A DNA stretch of 64,000 bases from Syntrophotalea carbinolica DSM 2380 (GCF_000012885.1 NC_007498.2:1178001-1242000); one strand, 5' to 3'. Positions 47,145 to 58,512 are shown, counted from the stretch's first letter. Notes: generated by a model not told the origin, from the letters alone. Numbers and translations are program-made.

Positions 47145-48044
47145 TTATCCCATGAAAGACGCGCAGGTCTGGGTGACGGCCTCGGGGATATCGTGCAGAA
47201 TGTCGTCGATATCTTCTTCCGTCAGGGCCAGGCGTTCCGTTGCCGGGTCATGATACACATCGAGTTCTTCCTGAGGGGTGCGCTGACCGAAGCCGAGGCG
47301 CAGGCAGACGAGGCCTCCAAGGTGTACCAGCGAAGCCAGGACACTGGCCTGTTCGCCGATTTTTTCGGGCGAAACGGCATCGTTGTGAAAAAGGGTGCTG
47401 GCCACCAGTTGGGGTGCCAGGTGCCAATGGTGAAGCATGGCTGCGCCGATGGCGGCATGACTGTAGGGGAAGAATTTGCGCTCCAGAGTCGTGAGGTTGT
47501 CTTCCCCGTTGTAGACGGCCTGCACCAGTTCCGAATACTTTTCGCTGTCGAGATTGTTCATGGCGATTTTGCCGATATGCCGCAGCAGCCCCCCCAAAAA
47601 GGCTTCTTCGGGGTCGCAACAACGGGTTTTTCTGGCAATTTCACGCGCACACAAGGCGCAGCCGATGGCATCTTCCAATAAGAGTTTTTCGATTAGTCCG
47701 AAGCGTTTGTTCATGTTTTTGACACCGGCTGTCAAAACCAGACTCTTTATGGTGGCCAAACCCAAAACGGCAATGGCGCCTTCGAGATTGTTGATCTGGC
47801 GCTGAAAACTGTAGTAGGAGCTGTTGGCAACTTTCAGAACGCTGGCCGCCACCACGGGATCTCGGGAGATGACCTGAGCCACGCTTTTAGCGCTCCAGTC
47901 AGGATCTTCGATGGTAAGGAGAAAGTCGTTGACAATATCGGTCATGGCCGGCAGATCCTGAACCGCTGCCAGTGCACAGGCCAGTTCCGGATCGGAGTCA
48001 GCCCACTCCGTAAAGGTTTCGGGGGTAAGTTGCGTCGCACTCAT
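47145..48044 (-). CDS. HDOD-domain signalling protein
   Basis: A 299-residue protein that is almost entirely an HDOD domain (DLPAMTDIVNDFLL, RDPVVAASVLKVANSSYYS, NNLEGAIAVLGLATIKSLVL, SHAAIGAAMLHHWHLAPQLV). HDOD proteins regulate motility, biofilm formation and c-di-GMP-dependent processes, generally without phosphodiesterase activity. No receiver or EAL domain is fused. It is separated from rodA by about 115 bases and probably transcribed alone. Confidence 0.88.
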   Translation of the reverse strand: MSATQLTPETFTEWADSDPELACALAAVQDLPAMTDIVNDFLLTIEDPDWSAKSVAQVISRDPVVAASVLKVANSSYYSFQRQINNLEGAIAVLGLATIKSLVLTAGVKNMNKRFGLIEKLLLEDAIGCALCAREIARKTRCCDPEEAFLGGLLRHIGKIAMNNLDSEKYSELVQAVYNGEDNLTTLERKFFPYSHAAIGAAMLHHWHLAPQLVASTLFHNDAVSPEKIGEQASVLASLVHLGGLVCLRLGFGQRTPQEELDVYHDPATERLALTEEDIDDILHDIPEAVTQTCASFMG

Positions 48045-48159
48045 GGTTTTATCCTTTATGGGATGAGGCCGGGTTATCGTATGCGCAGATAAGGCTAAGG
48101 GGCATCATTGCCTGCGCCAACGGTTTTGAGGGCGTTCGGCGGGTCGTGCGCGACCCCGC

Positions 48160-49257
48160 TTAAAACTTGAACCGTCGCATGCTGACATTGAGCAACAGCC
48201 CCACGCCCGTCATAGTCGTAATCATACTGGTGCCGCCGTAGGAAAAAAGCGGCAGCGGGACACCGACGACCGGCAGCAGGCCGATAACCATGCCGAGGTT
48301 GATGACGATATGAAAAAACAGCATGGCACTAACACCAAAAGCCAGAAACATGCCAAATCGCGTTGATGCGTGGCGCGAAATGTTGAGTCCCCAGATTACC
48401 AGCAGCAGCAACAGCGCCAGTAAAGTCAGACATCCGATAAATCCCCATTCCTCCGCAAAAACGGAGAACGCAAAGTCGGTGTGGCGCTCAGGCAGAAAAG
48501 AGAGCTGGGACTGGGTGCCTTTCATGAAGCCCTTGCCCCAGAAGCCGCCGCTGCCGACGGCAATTTTCGATTGAATGATGTGGTAGCCCGATCCGAGAGG
48601 ATCGGCTTCCGGATTCAGAAAGGTCAGAATTCTTTGTTTCTGGTAGCCGTGCAGCAAAAACCATCCGCCGGTGGCGGCACTGCCGGCCAGCAATCCCAGG
48701 CCCGTCAGGGTGGCCGGTCGAATCCCGGCGAATAAGGCCATGGAAGCACCGATCATCAGCACGATCATGGCGGTGCCGAGGTCGGGCTGTTTCATGATAA
48801 GCAGCGCGGGCATCGCCAACATGGTGAATGGGGCCCAGAGTTCCCGAAATGTATAACCCTGCGGCGAGTCCCGTCGACTGAAAAAGCAGGCCAGGGCGAT
48901 GATGATGACGATTTTCATCAGTTCGCTGGGTTGCAGGTTGAAAAATTTGAGATCCAGCCAGCGTGTGGCGCCCATGGAGGTGCGACCGATGACGAGTACC
49001 AGCAGAAGCAGTGAAAGGTTGCCGGCGTAAAGGTAAAAGGCCAGATATTCGAGCCGGCGGTAGTCGATGGCGCAGATACTGACCGCAATAATCAGTCCGC
49101 CTCCCAGCCATGAAAGCTGCTTGAGGGAAAACGGCGCGGCCGGCGATGCCCACGATGAGGTGACGCTTATCAGGTTGAGGATACCGAGCCCGGCAATAAT
49201 CAACACCAGCAACAAAAGTCCCCAGTCGAAGTGTGTGAGAAGACGACGGTCAAACAT
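48160..49257 (-). CDS. rodA: Rod-shape peptidoglycan polymerase RodA
   Basis: A 365-residue SEDS glycosyltransferase of the elongasome with ten membrane helices. Landmarks are GATRWLDLKFFNLQPSELMKI, ILMKQPDLGTAMI-like KQPDLGTAMIVL, and GVPLPLFSYGGTSMITTM. It polymerises lipid II with PBP2, encoded 7 bases upstream. It is the last gene of mreBCD-mrdA-rodA. Confidence 0.95.
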   Translation of the reverse strand: MFDRRLLTHFDWGLLLLVLIIAGLGILNLISVTSSWASPAAPFSLKQLSWLGGGLIIAVSICAIDYRRLEYLAFYLYAGNLSLLLLVLVIGRTSMGATRWLDLKFFNLQPSELMKIVIIIALACFFSRRDSPQGYTFRELWAPFTMLAMPALLIMKQPDLGTAMIVLMIGASMALFAGIRPATLTGLGLLAGSAATGGWFLLHGYQKQRILTFLNPEADPLGSGYHIIQSKIAVGSGGFWGKGFMKGTQSQLSFLPERHTDFAFSVFAEEWGFIGCLTLLALLLLLVIWGLNISRHASTRFGMFLAFGVSAMLFFHIVINLGMVIGLLPVVGVPLPLFSYGGTSMITTMTGVGLLLNVSMRRFKF

Positions 49258-49264
49258 AATTGAG

Positions 49265-51124
49265 TCACTCGCTGGACAGGGTTTTATCCGAGGAAGGTTG
49301 TTTGTCCAACCCGAAATAGTGGGCGATAATGGTTTTGGCTATGGGAGCCGCAGCACTGCTGCCATGGCTGCCATGTTCCACCACCACGGCAACCGCGATC
49401 TCGGGATTGCGGGCCGGTGCATAGGCGGCGAACAGGGCATGGTCGCGAAACCGGTAGGGAATCAGCTTTTCGTCCTTGATGTCGTCGCGCAGTTTCACGA
49501 CCTGGGCGGTCCCCGTTTTTCCCGCATAGGGCAACTCCTCAAGTCGACTCTTCCAGGCTGTGCCCCCCGGTTCGTTGACCACGGCTTCTAATCCCTTGCG
49601 TACCGCATTCAGATGCTGGGCGGATAAGTCGGCCCGGTGGAGAATTTCGGGCTCGGTTTGTTGTACGATCCCGCTTGTGAGGTTTTCAATGCTTTTCACG
49701 ATATGCGGACGAAACACCGTGCCGCCATTGGCGACGGCAGCGGTCATGGTGGCCAGTTGCAGCGGCGTGGTCAGGATATACCCCTGCCCGATGGAGGCGT
49801 TCAGGGTCTCGCCGAGATACCAGCTGGTGCCGTAGCGAGCCTTTTTCCAGGCCCGGTCGGGTATCAGACCGCCTTTTTCCATGCCCACCTGGAACCCAAG
49901 GGCGCTGCCCAGGCCGAGTTCCCGCGCCATGGCGGCGATTCGGTCGATGCCGACGTTGAGGGCTACTTCATAGAACCAGACATCGCAGCTTTCTTTAAGC
50001 GCTTTGCGCAGGTCGGTCACACCGTGTCCGCGACGCTTCCAGCAGCGAAAGGTGTGATTGCCGACGGTGGTGGAGCCTTCGCAGTTTACACGGGTGTCAG
50101 GCCTGGCGGCCCCGGCTTTGAGGGCGGCCAGGGCGGTGACGATTTTAAAAATGGACCCCGGGGGATATTGTCCGCTGATGGCGCGGTTTTGCAGCGGTTT
50201 CAAGGGGTTGTTCTGCAAGGCGCGCCATTCCCTGGTGGTCAGACCGCGGGCGAATTGTGCCGGGTCGAAGGTCGGTTGACTGGTAATGGCGAGGATTTCC
50301 CCGGTGTGAACATCGAGCACCACGGCGGCCCCGGCCTGACCGTCAAAGGCTTTTTCCGCGACTTGCTGCAGGGAGGCCTGCAGGGTCAAGACGACCTGGT
50401 TGCCCGGTTGCGGATCCTGGGTTTTGAGAATCCGCATGGATTTGCCCTGGACATCGACTTCAACCCGTCGTTCGCCATTGATGCCGCACAACACATGTTC
50501 CAGCTTTTTTTCGATACCGGCTTTGCCCACCACATCGCCCGGACTGTATTCCTCGAATTCCGGCAGTTTCAGATCCTTTTCGGCAATTTCGCCAAGGTAG
50601 CCGAGGAAGTGAGGAGCCACGGCCCCCAGCGGAAAGGAGCGTACCGGGCGGGTTTCCATCAACACTCCGGGCAGATCGACGGTGTTTTCCATGATCTTTT
50701 CCAGGGTGTCGCGGTCGACATCCCAGGCCAGGGTGATCGGGCGGTAACGGGGCAGGCGCTTGCCGGCATTCCAGCGTTTGCGCAATTCTTCCCGGTCGAT
50801 GGATAAAAAGCCGGCCAGCCGTTCCAGCAATAAAGAGGGATCGTCTACCTCCTGGCGCAACACCGCCACATCGAAGGCTGGCCGATTATCCGCCAGCAGT
50901 TTGCCGTCGCGATCGAAAATGCGTCCCCGCTGGGCAGTTATGGGGATGTAGCGCGTACGGTTTTTCTCCGACAGAGTACGATAGTGATCATTGCTGATGA
51001 TCTGCAACTGCCAGAGGCGCAACAACAGCAGTAAAAAGATAATAGCGGCGATCAGGGACGCCAGTACATAACGTTTGCGGCTATGCGGCAGGGTCTGCCA
51101 GTCGCTTTCAAATTCTAGGTTCAA
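49265..51124 (-). CDS. mrdA: Penicillin-binding protein 2 (elongasome transpeptidase)
   Basis: A 619-residue class B PBP. It has one N-terminal membrane helix (about 20-40), the pedestal domain (RGRIFDRDGKLLADNRPAF), and the transpeptidase with SxxK (GSIFKIV), SxN-type SCDVW and KTG (YAGKTGTAQVV). It starts at TTG 51124, overlapping the mreD stop by four bases. It cross-links peptidoglycan during lateral wall growth with RodA and the MreBCD scaffold. Confidence 0.95.
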   Translation of the reverse strand: MNLEFESDWQTLPHSRKRYVLASLIAAIIFLLLLLRLWQLQIISNDHYRTLSEKNRTRYIPITAQRGRIFDRDGKLLADNRPAFDVAVLRQEVDDPSLLLERLAGFLSIDREELRKRWNAGKRLPRYRPITLAWDVDRDTLEKIMENTVDLPGVLMETRPVRSFPLGAVAPHFLGYLGEIAEKDLKLPEFEEYSPGDVVGKAGIEKKLEHVLCGINGERRVEVDVQGKSMRILKTQDPQPGNQVVLTLQASLQQVAEKAFDGQAGAAVVLDVHTGEILAITSQPTFDPAQFARGLTTREWRALQNNPLKPLQNRAISGQYPPGSIFKIVTALAALKAGAARPDTRVNCEGSTTVGNHTFRCWKRRGHGVTDLRKALKESCDVWFYEVALNVGIDRIAAMARELGLGSALGFQVGMEKGGLIPDRAWKKARYGTSWYLGETLNASIGQGYILTTPLQLATMTAAVANGGTVFRPHIVKSIENLTSGIVQQTEPEILHRADLSAQHLNAVRKGLEAVVNEPGGTAWKSRLEELPYAGKTGTAQVVKLRDDIKDEKLIPYRFRDHALFAAYAPARNPEIAVAVVVEHGSHGSSAAAPIAKTIIAHYFGLDKQPSSDKTLSSE

Positions 51125-51627
51125 AACAGCCCCCCGGCCTGTTTTAAAAATCGGCGTCTATAGGGTTTCAGCCAGGTCGTGATTTGCAGGAACAGCAGGG
51201 CGGCCAGCAAATTAACCAGGATTTGTCCGGGGATACCGGTGAGGATCTGGCGCCAGTAGGTGCCGTGCTCGGCAAGAAAACCCAGGGTGAAAACCAATAT
51301 CAGGGACTGCAACAGGCTGCTGACGAAAACCAGAAACAGCAACAGTATCGGGCTTTCGCTGTTCAGGTGGCCGGAGATGCTTCGAAGGATCAGATACAGC
51401 AGCAGGTAGACCAGCCCGTAAAGGCCCAGGGAAAAGCCCGAGACGCTGTCCTGTAAACAGCCCAGCAGCCAGGAGGCAGATCCACCGAGAATGACTTTTT
51501 CTTTTAAACCGAGGGTCAATACCAGTAACAGCAGCAGGTCCGGTTTGCTGGCCATGGTTTGGGGAATCAGGGTCTCGATCACAGCCAGTATCAGCCCGAG
51601 AATCAGGTAGCAGGTCAGGGTTTTCAT
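51121..51627 (-). CDS. mreD: Rod-shape protein MreD
   Basis: A 168-residue, five- to six-helix membrane protein of the elongasome (LTCYLILGLILAVIETLIP, QDSVSGFSLGLYGLVYLLL). Overlaps mreC and mrdA by four bases on either side, so translation is coupled. It bridges MreC and the synthase complex; the family is short and weakly conserved, but position makes the call firm. Confidence 0.93.
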   Translation of the reverse strand: MKTLTCYLILGLILAVIETLIPQTMASKPDLLLLLVLTLGLKEKVILGGSASWLLGCLQDSVSGFSLGLYGLVYLLLYLILRSISGHLNSESPILLLFLVFVSSLLQSLILVFTLGFLAEHGTYWRQILTGIPGQILVNLLAALLFLQITTWLKPYRRRFLKQAGGLF

Positions 51628-52442
51628 GGGACGGTGTCCAGCATGACGAGAACTTCTTCCAGCCGGGAGAAGTTGACGGCGGGGGTCACTGTGACCGTTT
51701 GGAACAGGTCCAGATCGTTTGTCTGGGTATGGCTGACGGTTCCCACGGGCAGTCCCTTGGGGAAAATGCCGCCATTGCCCGATGTGATGATGGTGTCTCC
51801 GGTAGCGATATCTTCACGCAGCAGAGCGAAGTCGAGGGTCAACGATTGGCCGCGCCCCCGGCAAATGCCCCGGGCTCGACTGCGTTGCACCAGCACGGCC
51901 ATGGCCGAGGATGCGTCGGTTGCGAGCAGTACCCGCGACTGCCGGGCGGAGCAGCGGATAATGCGTCCCACCACCCCTTCGGGGACGACGACAGGCAACC
52001 CCTCGTGTAATCCGTCTTCCGTCCCCCGGTCGATGATGAGGGTTTGGAAAAGACTGGTGGCATCTTCGGCGATGACGCGGGCTGGCAGAGTCGGAATGGT
52101 CAGCCTTTCACGCAGCGACAGCAAGGCGCTGAGGCGCTGGTTTTCAAGTTGAAATTCCCGCACCAGATCGAGTTGCCCCTGCAGGCGACGGTTTTCTTCA
52201 AGCAGCCGGTCGTTTTGCCGTTGCGTATCGATGAGCCACAGATAGTGCTGCCACAGCCCCGTAAGGGAGCGCATGCTCGTGCTGAAGCCGCGTTGAAGCG
52301 GGCTGGCCAGTTGCAGGATCGCCTTTTCGAAGAGGGTGGTTTGGGGTTGTTTGCGTAAACGTGAAGAATAGATCAGCAGGGCGGTCATGAGCAGGCAGAT
52401 GACCAGCAGCGGGGTACGGTATTTTCTGAGCATTTCCAGCAT
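51624..52442 (-). CDS. mreC: Rod-shape protein MreC
   Basis: A 272-residue single-pass protein: N-terminal membrane helix (about 8-28), coiled coil (about 60-105), then the periplasmic beta-barrel domain (RVIAEDATSLFQTLIIDRG, GVVGRIIRCSARQSRVLLATD, GTVSHTQTNDLDLFQTV). It regulates PBP2-RodA. ATG 52442 follows AGGG; ATG 52433 is an alternative. A terminator-like hairpin separates it from mreB. Confidence 0.94.
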   Translation of the reverse strand: MLEMLRKYRTPLLVICLLMTALLIYSSRLRKQPQTTLFEKAILQLASPLQRGFSTSMRSLTGLWQHYLWLIDTQRQNDRLLEENRRLQGQLDLVREFQLENQRLSALLSLRERLTIPTLPARVIAEDATSLFQTLIIDRGTEDGLHEGLPVVVPEGVVGRIIRCSARQSRVLLATDASSAMAVLVQRSRARGICRGRGQSLTLDFALLREDIATGDTIITSGNGGIFPKGLPVGTVSHTQTNDLDLFQTVTVTPAVNFSRLEEVLVMLDTVP

Positions 52443-52463
52443 GAAAAACCCTGTATCGCAATG

Positions 52464-52490
52464 CAAAAGAGGGCCGAGCGCCCTCTTTTG
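52464..52490 (-). terminator. Hairpin between mreB and mreC (possible attenuator)
   Basis: A perfect 10-bp stem (CAAAAGAGGG with CCCTCTTTTG) and a 7-base loop; on the minus strand the stem ends in TTTTG. It could partly stop transcription after mreB. Confidence 0.6.
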
Positions 52491-52525
52491 CCTGAAATGC
52501 TATGTCGCCCGTCGGGACAGGACTG

Positions 52526-53644
<1,119 letters not shown>

Positions 53645-53770
53645 CTAGCAAAAAGCCGATGTTATTTCAAGAGACAAAAGGAAAAATGAGTTGCAATTCC
53701 GGGGCCGATTGACTAACATTTCCTCTTATTTTTTCCTACCTGTAACTAACATGCAAAGGAGCCCGCCCAT

Positions 53771-55720
53771 ATGCTAGACCTGATTCGCAAAAAGCAGCGG
53801 TCAGTGCTTGTAAAAATCGTTTTCTGGACAATCATTGCCGCTTTTGTCGGAACCATTTTCCTGGTCTGGGGCAAAGGTAACAGCGGATCCGGCGGGGACG
53901 GCAGTGCAATTGCCCACGTCAACGGAGACGCTATCAGTTATCAGGATTTCCAGATAACCTACCAGAACATGCGCCAGGAGATGGAAAAGCGCTTCGGTCG
54001 CAGTCTGCCACCGGAGATTGAAAAACAGTTGCAGCTGAATACCCAGGCATACGAGCAGCTGGTAAACCGTCTGCTGTTGTTGCAGGAAGCCGACAATCGG
54101 GATATCGCGGTCGATAAAGACGAATTACGTCAGGCAATTGCCGATATTCCGGCTTTTCAGAAAGACGGTCAGTTCGATCGCAAGCGCTACCAGGAGGTGC
54201 TTGCTTATCAGCATCTGACCTCCAGGGCTTTTGAACGCAACATGCGCGAGCAGTTGCTGCTCGGCAAGGTGGTCGAGGCCATCAAGCAGGATGCCGAAGT
54301 CACCGATCAGGATATCGATCATGAATATCGCAACCGCAATGAAAAGATCGACCTGGCTTTTGTGAAATTGGCGCCGGGTCGTTATGAAAGCAAGGTGACG
54401 GTTACGGACGAAGCGCTGCAGGCATACTTTCAGGAAAACCGCGAGGACTTTCGGCAACCGGAAAAGATCGCCTTGCGTTTTGTGCGGTTCGATCCTGACA
54501 ATGTTGCCAAAGACATTTCCGTCGATGATGCGGCCATTCAGGATTACTACGACAAGCACAAGGATCAGTATTGGGTGGAGGAACAGGTCAAAGCCTCTCA
54601 TATCCTGTTTCGCATCACCGCCGGTCTGGATGAGGACGGTCGCCAGAAAAAGCGTGCCGCTGCCCAAAAAGTCCTGGAACAAGCGCGCGCCGGCAAGGAT
54701 TTCGCCCAGCTGGCCCGTACCCATTCCGACGATGCCGGCAGCGCTATTAAAGGCGGTGCCCTGGGGTATTTCACCCATGGCAGCATGGTGCCCGATTTCG
54801 AAAACGTGGCGTTTGCCCTGAAACCCGGTCAAATCAGCGATCTGGTGGAAACGTCGATGGGCTACCATATCATTAAATGCGAAGGTCGTATCGAAGCCCA
54901 GACCAAGCCGCTGGACGATGTGCGGGACGATGTCCGTGCCAACCTGCGCAAGGAGTTGGCGCGGCAGGATGCGCTGGACAAGGCCATGATGGCGTATAGT
55001 GCCCATCGCCAGGATGGCGACATCGACGCTGCGGCCTCGGCCAATGGTCTGCAGGTTCGGGAAACAGGCCTTTTCAGTCGTGGCGAGGCCATCGACGGGT
55101 TGGGTTCCGACGACGAACTCAGCATGGCTGCATTTGCTCTTAAGGAAGGCGAACTGGCCCGTCCCATCGTGCGGGATCAGGGTGTCCTGACTTTTGTCGT
55201 CAAGGAACGCCACGCCAGCTATATTCCTGAACTGAAGGAGGCGCGCGCCGAGGTTGAGCGAGCCTACCGTCGCCAGGAAAGCGTCGGCTTGGCCCGACAG
55301 GCCGCTGAAGCTGTTCTGGCTGAACTGAAGGCCGGGAAGAAGCTGGCGGATGTAGCCCGCAAGGAAAAGGTGGAGATGGGCGAAACCGGTTTATTTCCCC
55401 GTTCTTACGGTAATTTCATTCCGCGCATCGGCAGTTCCGAGGCGCTGGCTACTGCGGGCTTTGCCCTGACCAAAGAGGCTCCGGTGGCCGATGAAGTTTA
55501 TGTCATCGACGGCCGCTTCGTGGTAGCGACCCTGATGCATCGCATGGAAGCCGACCCGGCCAAATTGACCGATGCCGCCCGCGAACAGCTGCGGACCTCG
55601 GTGCTTACCAATAAGCGTGAAAAGTTGCTGACGGAGCTCGTTGAAAAGCTCAAGAGCGAAGCGAAGATCAAGGTCGAGCCGACCTTGCAAAATATTCTGG
55701 AAGGTGAAAAAACTCTATGA
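53771..55720 (+). CDS. Periplasmic peptidyl-prolyl isomerase, PpiD/SurA type
   Basis: A 649-residue folding factor with one N-terminal membrane helix ([18 protein letters not shown]) followed by a large periplasmic part. It has a SurA_N-like chaperone region (about 45-180), one parvulin rotamase domain near 275-365 ([48 protein letters not shown]), and a second PPIC-like or helical domain. This is PpiD architecture rather than free SurA, which has a cleaved signal. It helps outer-membrane and secreted proteins fold. Its stop overlaps the purC start (ATGA). Confidence 0.9.
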   Translation: MLDLIRKKQRSVLVKIVFWTIIAAFVGTIFLVWGKGNSGSGGDGSAIAHVNGDAISYQDFQITYQNMRQEMEKRFGRSLPPEIEKQLQLNTQAYEQLVNRLLLLQEADNRDIAVDKDELRQAIADIPAFQKDGQFDRKRYQEVLAYQHLTSRAFERNMREQLLLGKVVEAIKQDAEVTDQDIDHEYRNRNEKIDLAFVKLAPGRYESKVTVTDEALQAYFQENREDFRQPEKIALRFVRFDPDNVAKDISVDDAAIQDYYDKHKDQYWVEEQVKASHILFRITAGLDEDGRQKKRAAAQKVLEQARAGKDFAQLARTHSDDAGSAIKGGALGYFTHGSMVPDFENVAFALKPGQISDLVETSMGYHIIKCEGRIEAQTKPLDDVRDDVRANLRKELARQDALDKAMMAYSAHRQDGDIDAAASANGLQVRETGLFSRGEAIDGLGSDDELSMAAFALKEGELARPIVRDQGVLTFVVKERHASYIPELKEARAEVERAYRRQESVGLARQAAEAVLAELKAGKKLADVARKEKVEMGETGLFPRSYGNFIPRIGSSEALATAGFALTKEAPVADEVYVIDGRFVVATLMHRMEADPAKLTDAAREQLRTSVLTNKREKLLTELVEKLKSEAKIKVEPTLQNILEGEKTL

Positions 55721-56607
55721 TACCCATTGTTCTGCAGACCGATTTTCCCAATCTCAAGCTGGTTAACAAAGGCAAGGTTCGCGATATTTATGACCTTGGC
55801 GAACATCTGCTGATCGTCACCAGCGATCGCATTTCGGCTTTTGATGTGGTGATGAATGAAGGCATTCCTTACAAAGGGTTCGTATTGACCCAGATTTCCA
55901 AATTCTGGTTCGATGCTTTCTCCGATATCGTGCCCCATCATCTGGTGTCTACCGAGGTCGACGACTTCCCGGCGGAAACCCGACCTTACCGGGACCAGCT
56001 TGAGGGTCGCAGTATGCTGGTGCGCAAGGCCGAGCCTTTGCCCATCGAATGCATCGTACGCGGTTATCTGGCCGGATCGGGCTGGAAAGAGTATCGCCAG
56101 CAGGGTACCGTGTGCGGCATTGCCTTACCGCCCGGCATGGTCGAAAGCCAGAAGTTGCCCGAGCCTATATTCACCCCGTCGACCAAGGCCGAACTGGGGG
56201 CCCATGACGAAAATATCTCCTTCGAAAAGGCCACAGAACTCTGTGGCGGGGATATCGCGGCACAAGCTCGCGAGGTGGCGCTGACCATTTACGGCAGGGC
56301 ACGGGACGAAATGGCGGCCAAGGGAATCATTGTTGCCGATACCAAATTTGAATTCGGACTGCGTGATGGCCGTCTGATGTGGATCGATGAGGCGTTGACC
56401 CCCGATTCTTCGCGTTTCTGGCCGCAGGATGAATACCGCCAGGGCGGGGCGCAGCCAAGTTTCGACAAACAGTTCCTGCGCGATTATCTGGAAACCCTGG
56501 ATTGGAACAAGCAGGCACCTGCGCCAACTCTGCCCGACGATATCGTGCTTAAGACCTCGGAAAAATACCTTGAGGCCCTGTTTCGGATTACCGGTCTGAA
56601 ACCCTGA
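55717..56607 (+). CDS. purC: Phosphoribosylaminoimidazole-succinocarboxamide synthase
   Basis: Joins CAIR and aspartate to form SAICAR in purine synthesis. The 296-residue enzyme is of the longer, eukaryote-like SAICAR synthase form ([63 protein letters not shown]). GGAAGGTG lies 10 bases ahead of the ATG. Overlap with the isomerase gene suggests co-transcription without an obvious functional link. Confidence 0.95.
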   Translation: MIPIVLQTDFPNLKLVNKGKVRDIYDLGEHLLIVTSDRISAFDVVMNEGIPYKGFVLTQISKFWFDAFSDIVPHHLVSTEVDDFPAETRPYRDQLEGRSMLVRKAEPLPIECIVRGYLAGSGWKEYRQQGTVCGIALPPGMVESQKLPEPIFTPSTKAELGAHDENISFEKATELCGGDIAAQAREVALTIYGRARDEMAAKGIIVADTKFEFGLRDGRLMWIDEALTPDSSRFWPQDEYRQGGAQPSFDKQFLRDYLETLDWNKQAPAPTLPDDIVLKTSEKYLEALFRITGLKP

Positions 56608-56631
56608 CCGGAACATACCATCTACCCATAA

Positions 56632-56668
56632 CAAAGGCGCGCTCCGAAAAGAGCGCGCCTTTGTTTTT
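56632..56668. terminator. Terminator after purC
   Basis: A perfect 13-bp stem (CAAAGGCGCGCTC with its complement), 6-base loop and five T bases; also lies at the end of the convergent hypothetical gene. Confidence 0.92.
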
Positions 56669-56681
56669 GGGGCAGGGGTTG

Positions 56682-56951
56682 TTATCCTTCCCAGAACAGG
56701 TAGTGAGGTGCTTCACACAGAAGTTCCAGACATTCTTCAAGCGTGCCGGTGAAGTCGAGACACCGCCAGCGATCCCTGTTAAGAAAGAAATCCATCTTCC
56801 AGCGTTCCGGGTGTGCTTCCGGCGTGAGACGGGCAAAATCCCCCCAACTGCAGACCAGATGGATTTGACCGCCGTTCCTGTAGGCTTTGTACTCGGCCAG
56901 AACCGGATCCTTGTTTAAAAGTTCCCGAATTATTTTTAAATGCTGATCCAT
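56682..56951 (-). CDS. Hypothetical protein
   Basis: An 89-residue protein (MDQHLKIIRELLNKDP, WGDFARLTPEAHPERWKMDF, ECLELLCEAPHYLFWEG). It is Trp-rich and mixed helix and strand, with no signal peptide. An ATG ten codons upstream (56981) is also possible; neither start has a strong ribosome site. No family recognised. Confidence 0.55.
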   Translation of the reverse strand: MDQHLKIIRELLNKDPVLAEYKAYRNGGQIHLVCSWGDFARLTPEAHPERWKMDFFLNRDRWRCLDFTGTLEECLELLCEAPHYLFWEG

Positions 56952-57135
56952 CGATTCGTTGCCTGCGGTGTGACAAATCATGGTTATTCTAATGATTGTG
57001 CAGGGAAAATCGGTTTCGTCAAGTGTGCTGGGGGAAAAGGTTCAAGGTTCAAGCAAGGAGGGACGCGGCAAGCGGTTTGCGGGACGCGAAAATCCGGGTC
57101 CATTGACTGCGGGAGAGATCGTTGTACACAATCCC

Positions 57136-57275
57136 AAGTGACAAGTGACAAGTGACAAGTGACAAGTGACAAGTGACAAGTGACAAGTGACAAGTGACAA
57201 GTGACAAGTGACAAGTGACAAGTGACAAGTGACAAGTGACAAGTGACAAGTGACAAGTGACAAGTGACAAGTGAC
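57136..57275 (+). repeat. Tandem array of the heptamer AAGTGAC, 20 perfect copies
   Basis: Counting from the first AAGTGAC at 57136 to the last ending at 57275 gives exactly 140 bases, twenty uninterrupted copies. Such arrays change length by replication slippage. It lies downstream of purT and is not part of a credible gene. Confidence 0.97.
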
Positions 57276-57309
57276 AACGGCCGAAGTTCCCGGGAACTTC
57301 GGCCGTTGT
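57274..57309. terminator. 36-base perfect palindrome after purT
   Basis: The arms ACAACGGCCGAAGTTCCC and its exact complement abut with no spacer and cover 57274-57309. It is 21 bases from the purT stop on the minus strand, and is most simply a transcription terminator, although no T run follows on that strand. Confidence 0.7.
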
Positions 57310-57330
57310 TTCGTTTCTGTTTGCCGGGGG

Positions 57331-58512
57331 CTATTTGACGGGTTCAACCCGGATTTTGCCGGCCGCTTCTTCAGCTCGTTTACGTGCGGTATCGACGTCG
57401 GGAGCGACCACCAGGGCTACGCCCATGCGGCGGCCGGGGCGGCTGTCGGGCTTGCCGAACAGACGCACTTTGCTGCCGGGTACGCGCAGGGCATCCTCAA
57501 CGCCGGAGAAGCTGACTTCGTCGTCCTGACCGCCGGCCAGAACGACGTGGGACGCGCCGGGGGAGAGCAGTTCGATGGCGGGTATCGGCAGGCCCAGAAC
57601 CGCGCGCACGTGCAGTTCGAATTCGGACATATTCTGCGTCGCCATGGTGACCATCCCCGTATCGTGGGGGCGTGGCGAGACTTCGCTGAAGTAGACGGTA
57701 TCGCCCTGGATGAAGAACTCGACACCGAACAGTCCCGCTCCGCCCAAGGCCTCTGTAATGACCTTGGCCTGACGCTGGGCTTCGGCCAGAGCTTTATCCG
57801 TCATGGGCATAGGCTGCCACGATTCCTGATAGTCGCCGCCTTCCTGCCTGTGACCGATGGGCGGGCAGTAACTGGTACCGTCGACGTGACGCACGGTCAG
57901 CAGGGTGATTTCGTAATCGAAGGGAATAAAGGCCTCGATAATCACCCGTTCGCCGGCACCGCGCGCGCCCTGGCGGGCGTAGTTCCAGGCTTTTTCGATG
58001 TCATCGGGAGTCTTGACGGTGCTCTGGCCTTTGCCGGAAGAACTCATGATCGGTTTGATAACGCAAGGCAGGCCTATTTCCTCAACTGCCTGACAAAATT
58101 CTTCATAGCTGGATGCGAACCGGTAGGCAGCCGTCGGCAGATTCAGGTCTTCTGCCGCCAGACGGCGGATCCCTTCGCGGTTCATGGTCAGATTGGTGGC
58201 CCGGGCGGTCGGGATGATACGGAAGCCTTGCTGTTCCAGCTCCAGCAGGAAGGTGGTGTTGATGGCTTCGATTTCCGGGACGATGAGATCCGGCGATTCC
58301 TGCTTGATGATGCGTTCCAGGGCATCCCGGTCGAGCATGTTGGCAACATGGCTGCGGTGGGCGACCTGCATGGCCGGAGCATCGGCATAGCGGTCCACGG
58401 CGATGGTTTCGATGCCAAAGCGCTGGGCTTCAATGACGACTTCTTTTCCCAGTTCGCCGCATCCGAGCATCATCAATTTGGTGGCGGATTTTTTAAGTGG
58501 GGTCCCGATCAT
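57331..58512 (-). CDS. purT: Formate-dependent phosphoribosylglycinamide formyltransferase
   Basis: Makes formyl-GAR from GAR, formate and ATP, an alternative to folate-dependent PurN. The 393-residue ATP-grasp enzyme shows [62 protein letters not shown] and [11 protein letters not shown] near its end. Length is normal. Use of formate suits an anaerobe that makes formate. Confidence 0.96.
   Translation of the reverse strand: MIGTPLKKSATKLMMLGCGELGKEVVIEAQRFGIETIAVDRYADAPAMQVAHRSHVANMLDRDALERIIKQESPDLIVPEIEAINTTFLLELEQQGFRIIPTARATNLTMNREGIRRLAAEDLNLPTAAYRFASSYEEFCQAVEEIGLPCVIKPIMSSSGKGQSTVKTPDDIEKAWNYARQGARGAGERVIIEAFIPFDYEITLLTVRHVDGTSYCPPIGHRQEGGDYQESWQPMPMTDKALAEAQRQAKVITEALGGAGLFGVEFFIQGDTVYFSEVSPRPHDTGMVTMATQNMSEFELHVRAVLGLPIPAIELLSPGASHVVLAGGQDDEVSFSGVEDALRVPGSKVRLFGKPDSRPGRRMGVALVVAPDVDTARKRAEEAAGKIRVEPVK

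Larger units (their letters stand above)
56952..57330. other. Repeat-bearing intergenic region
   Basis: About 380 bases between purT and the hypothetical gene, both on the minus strand. It contains the AAGTGAC array and the adjoining palindrome and otherwise no gene. Minus-strand frames through the array are open only because the 7-base unit has no stop on that strand. Confidence 0.7.

Noticed and set aside
57136-57275. Possible CRISPR array
   Set aside because: The repeat unit is seven bases with no spacers and no cas genes nearby.
56984-57347. Three overlapping minus-strand frames encoding (LVTCHLS)n repeats
   Set aside because: They are open only because the 7-base array has no stop on that strand in any frame; no ribosome site, and the sequence is explained by the tandem repeat.
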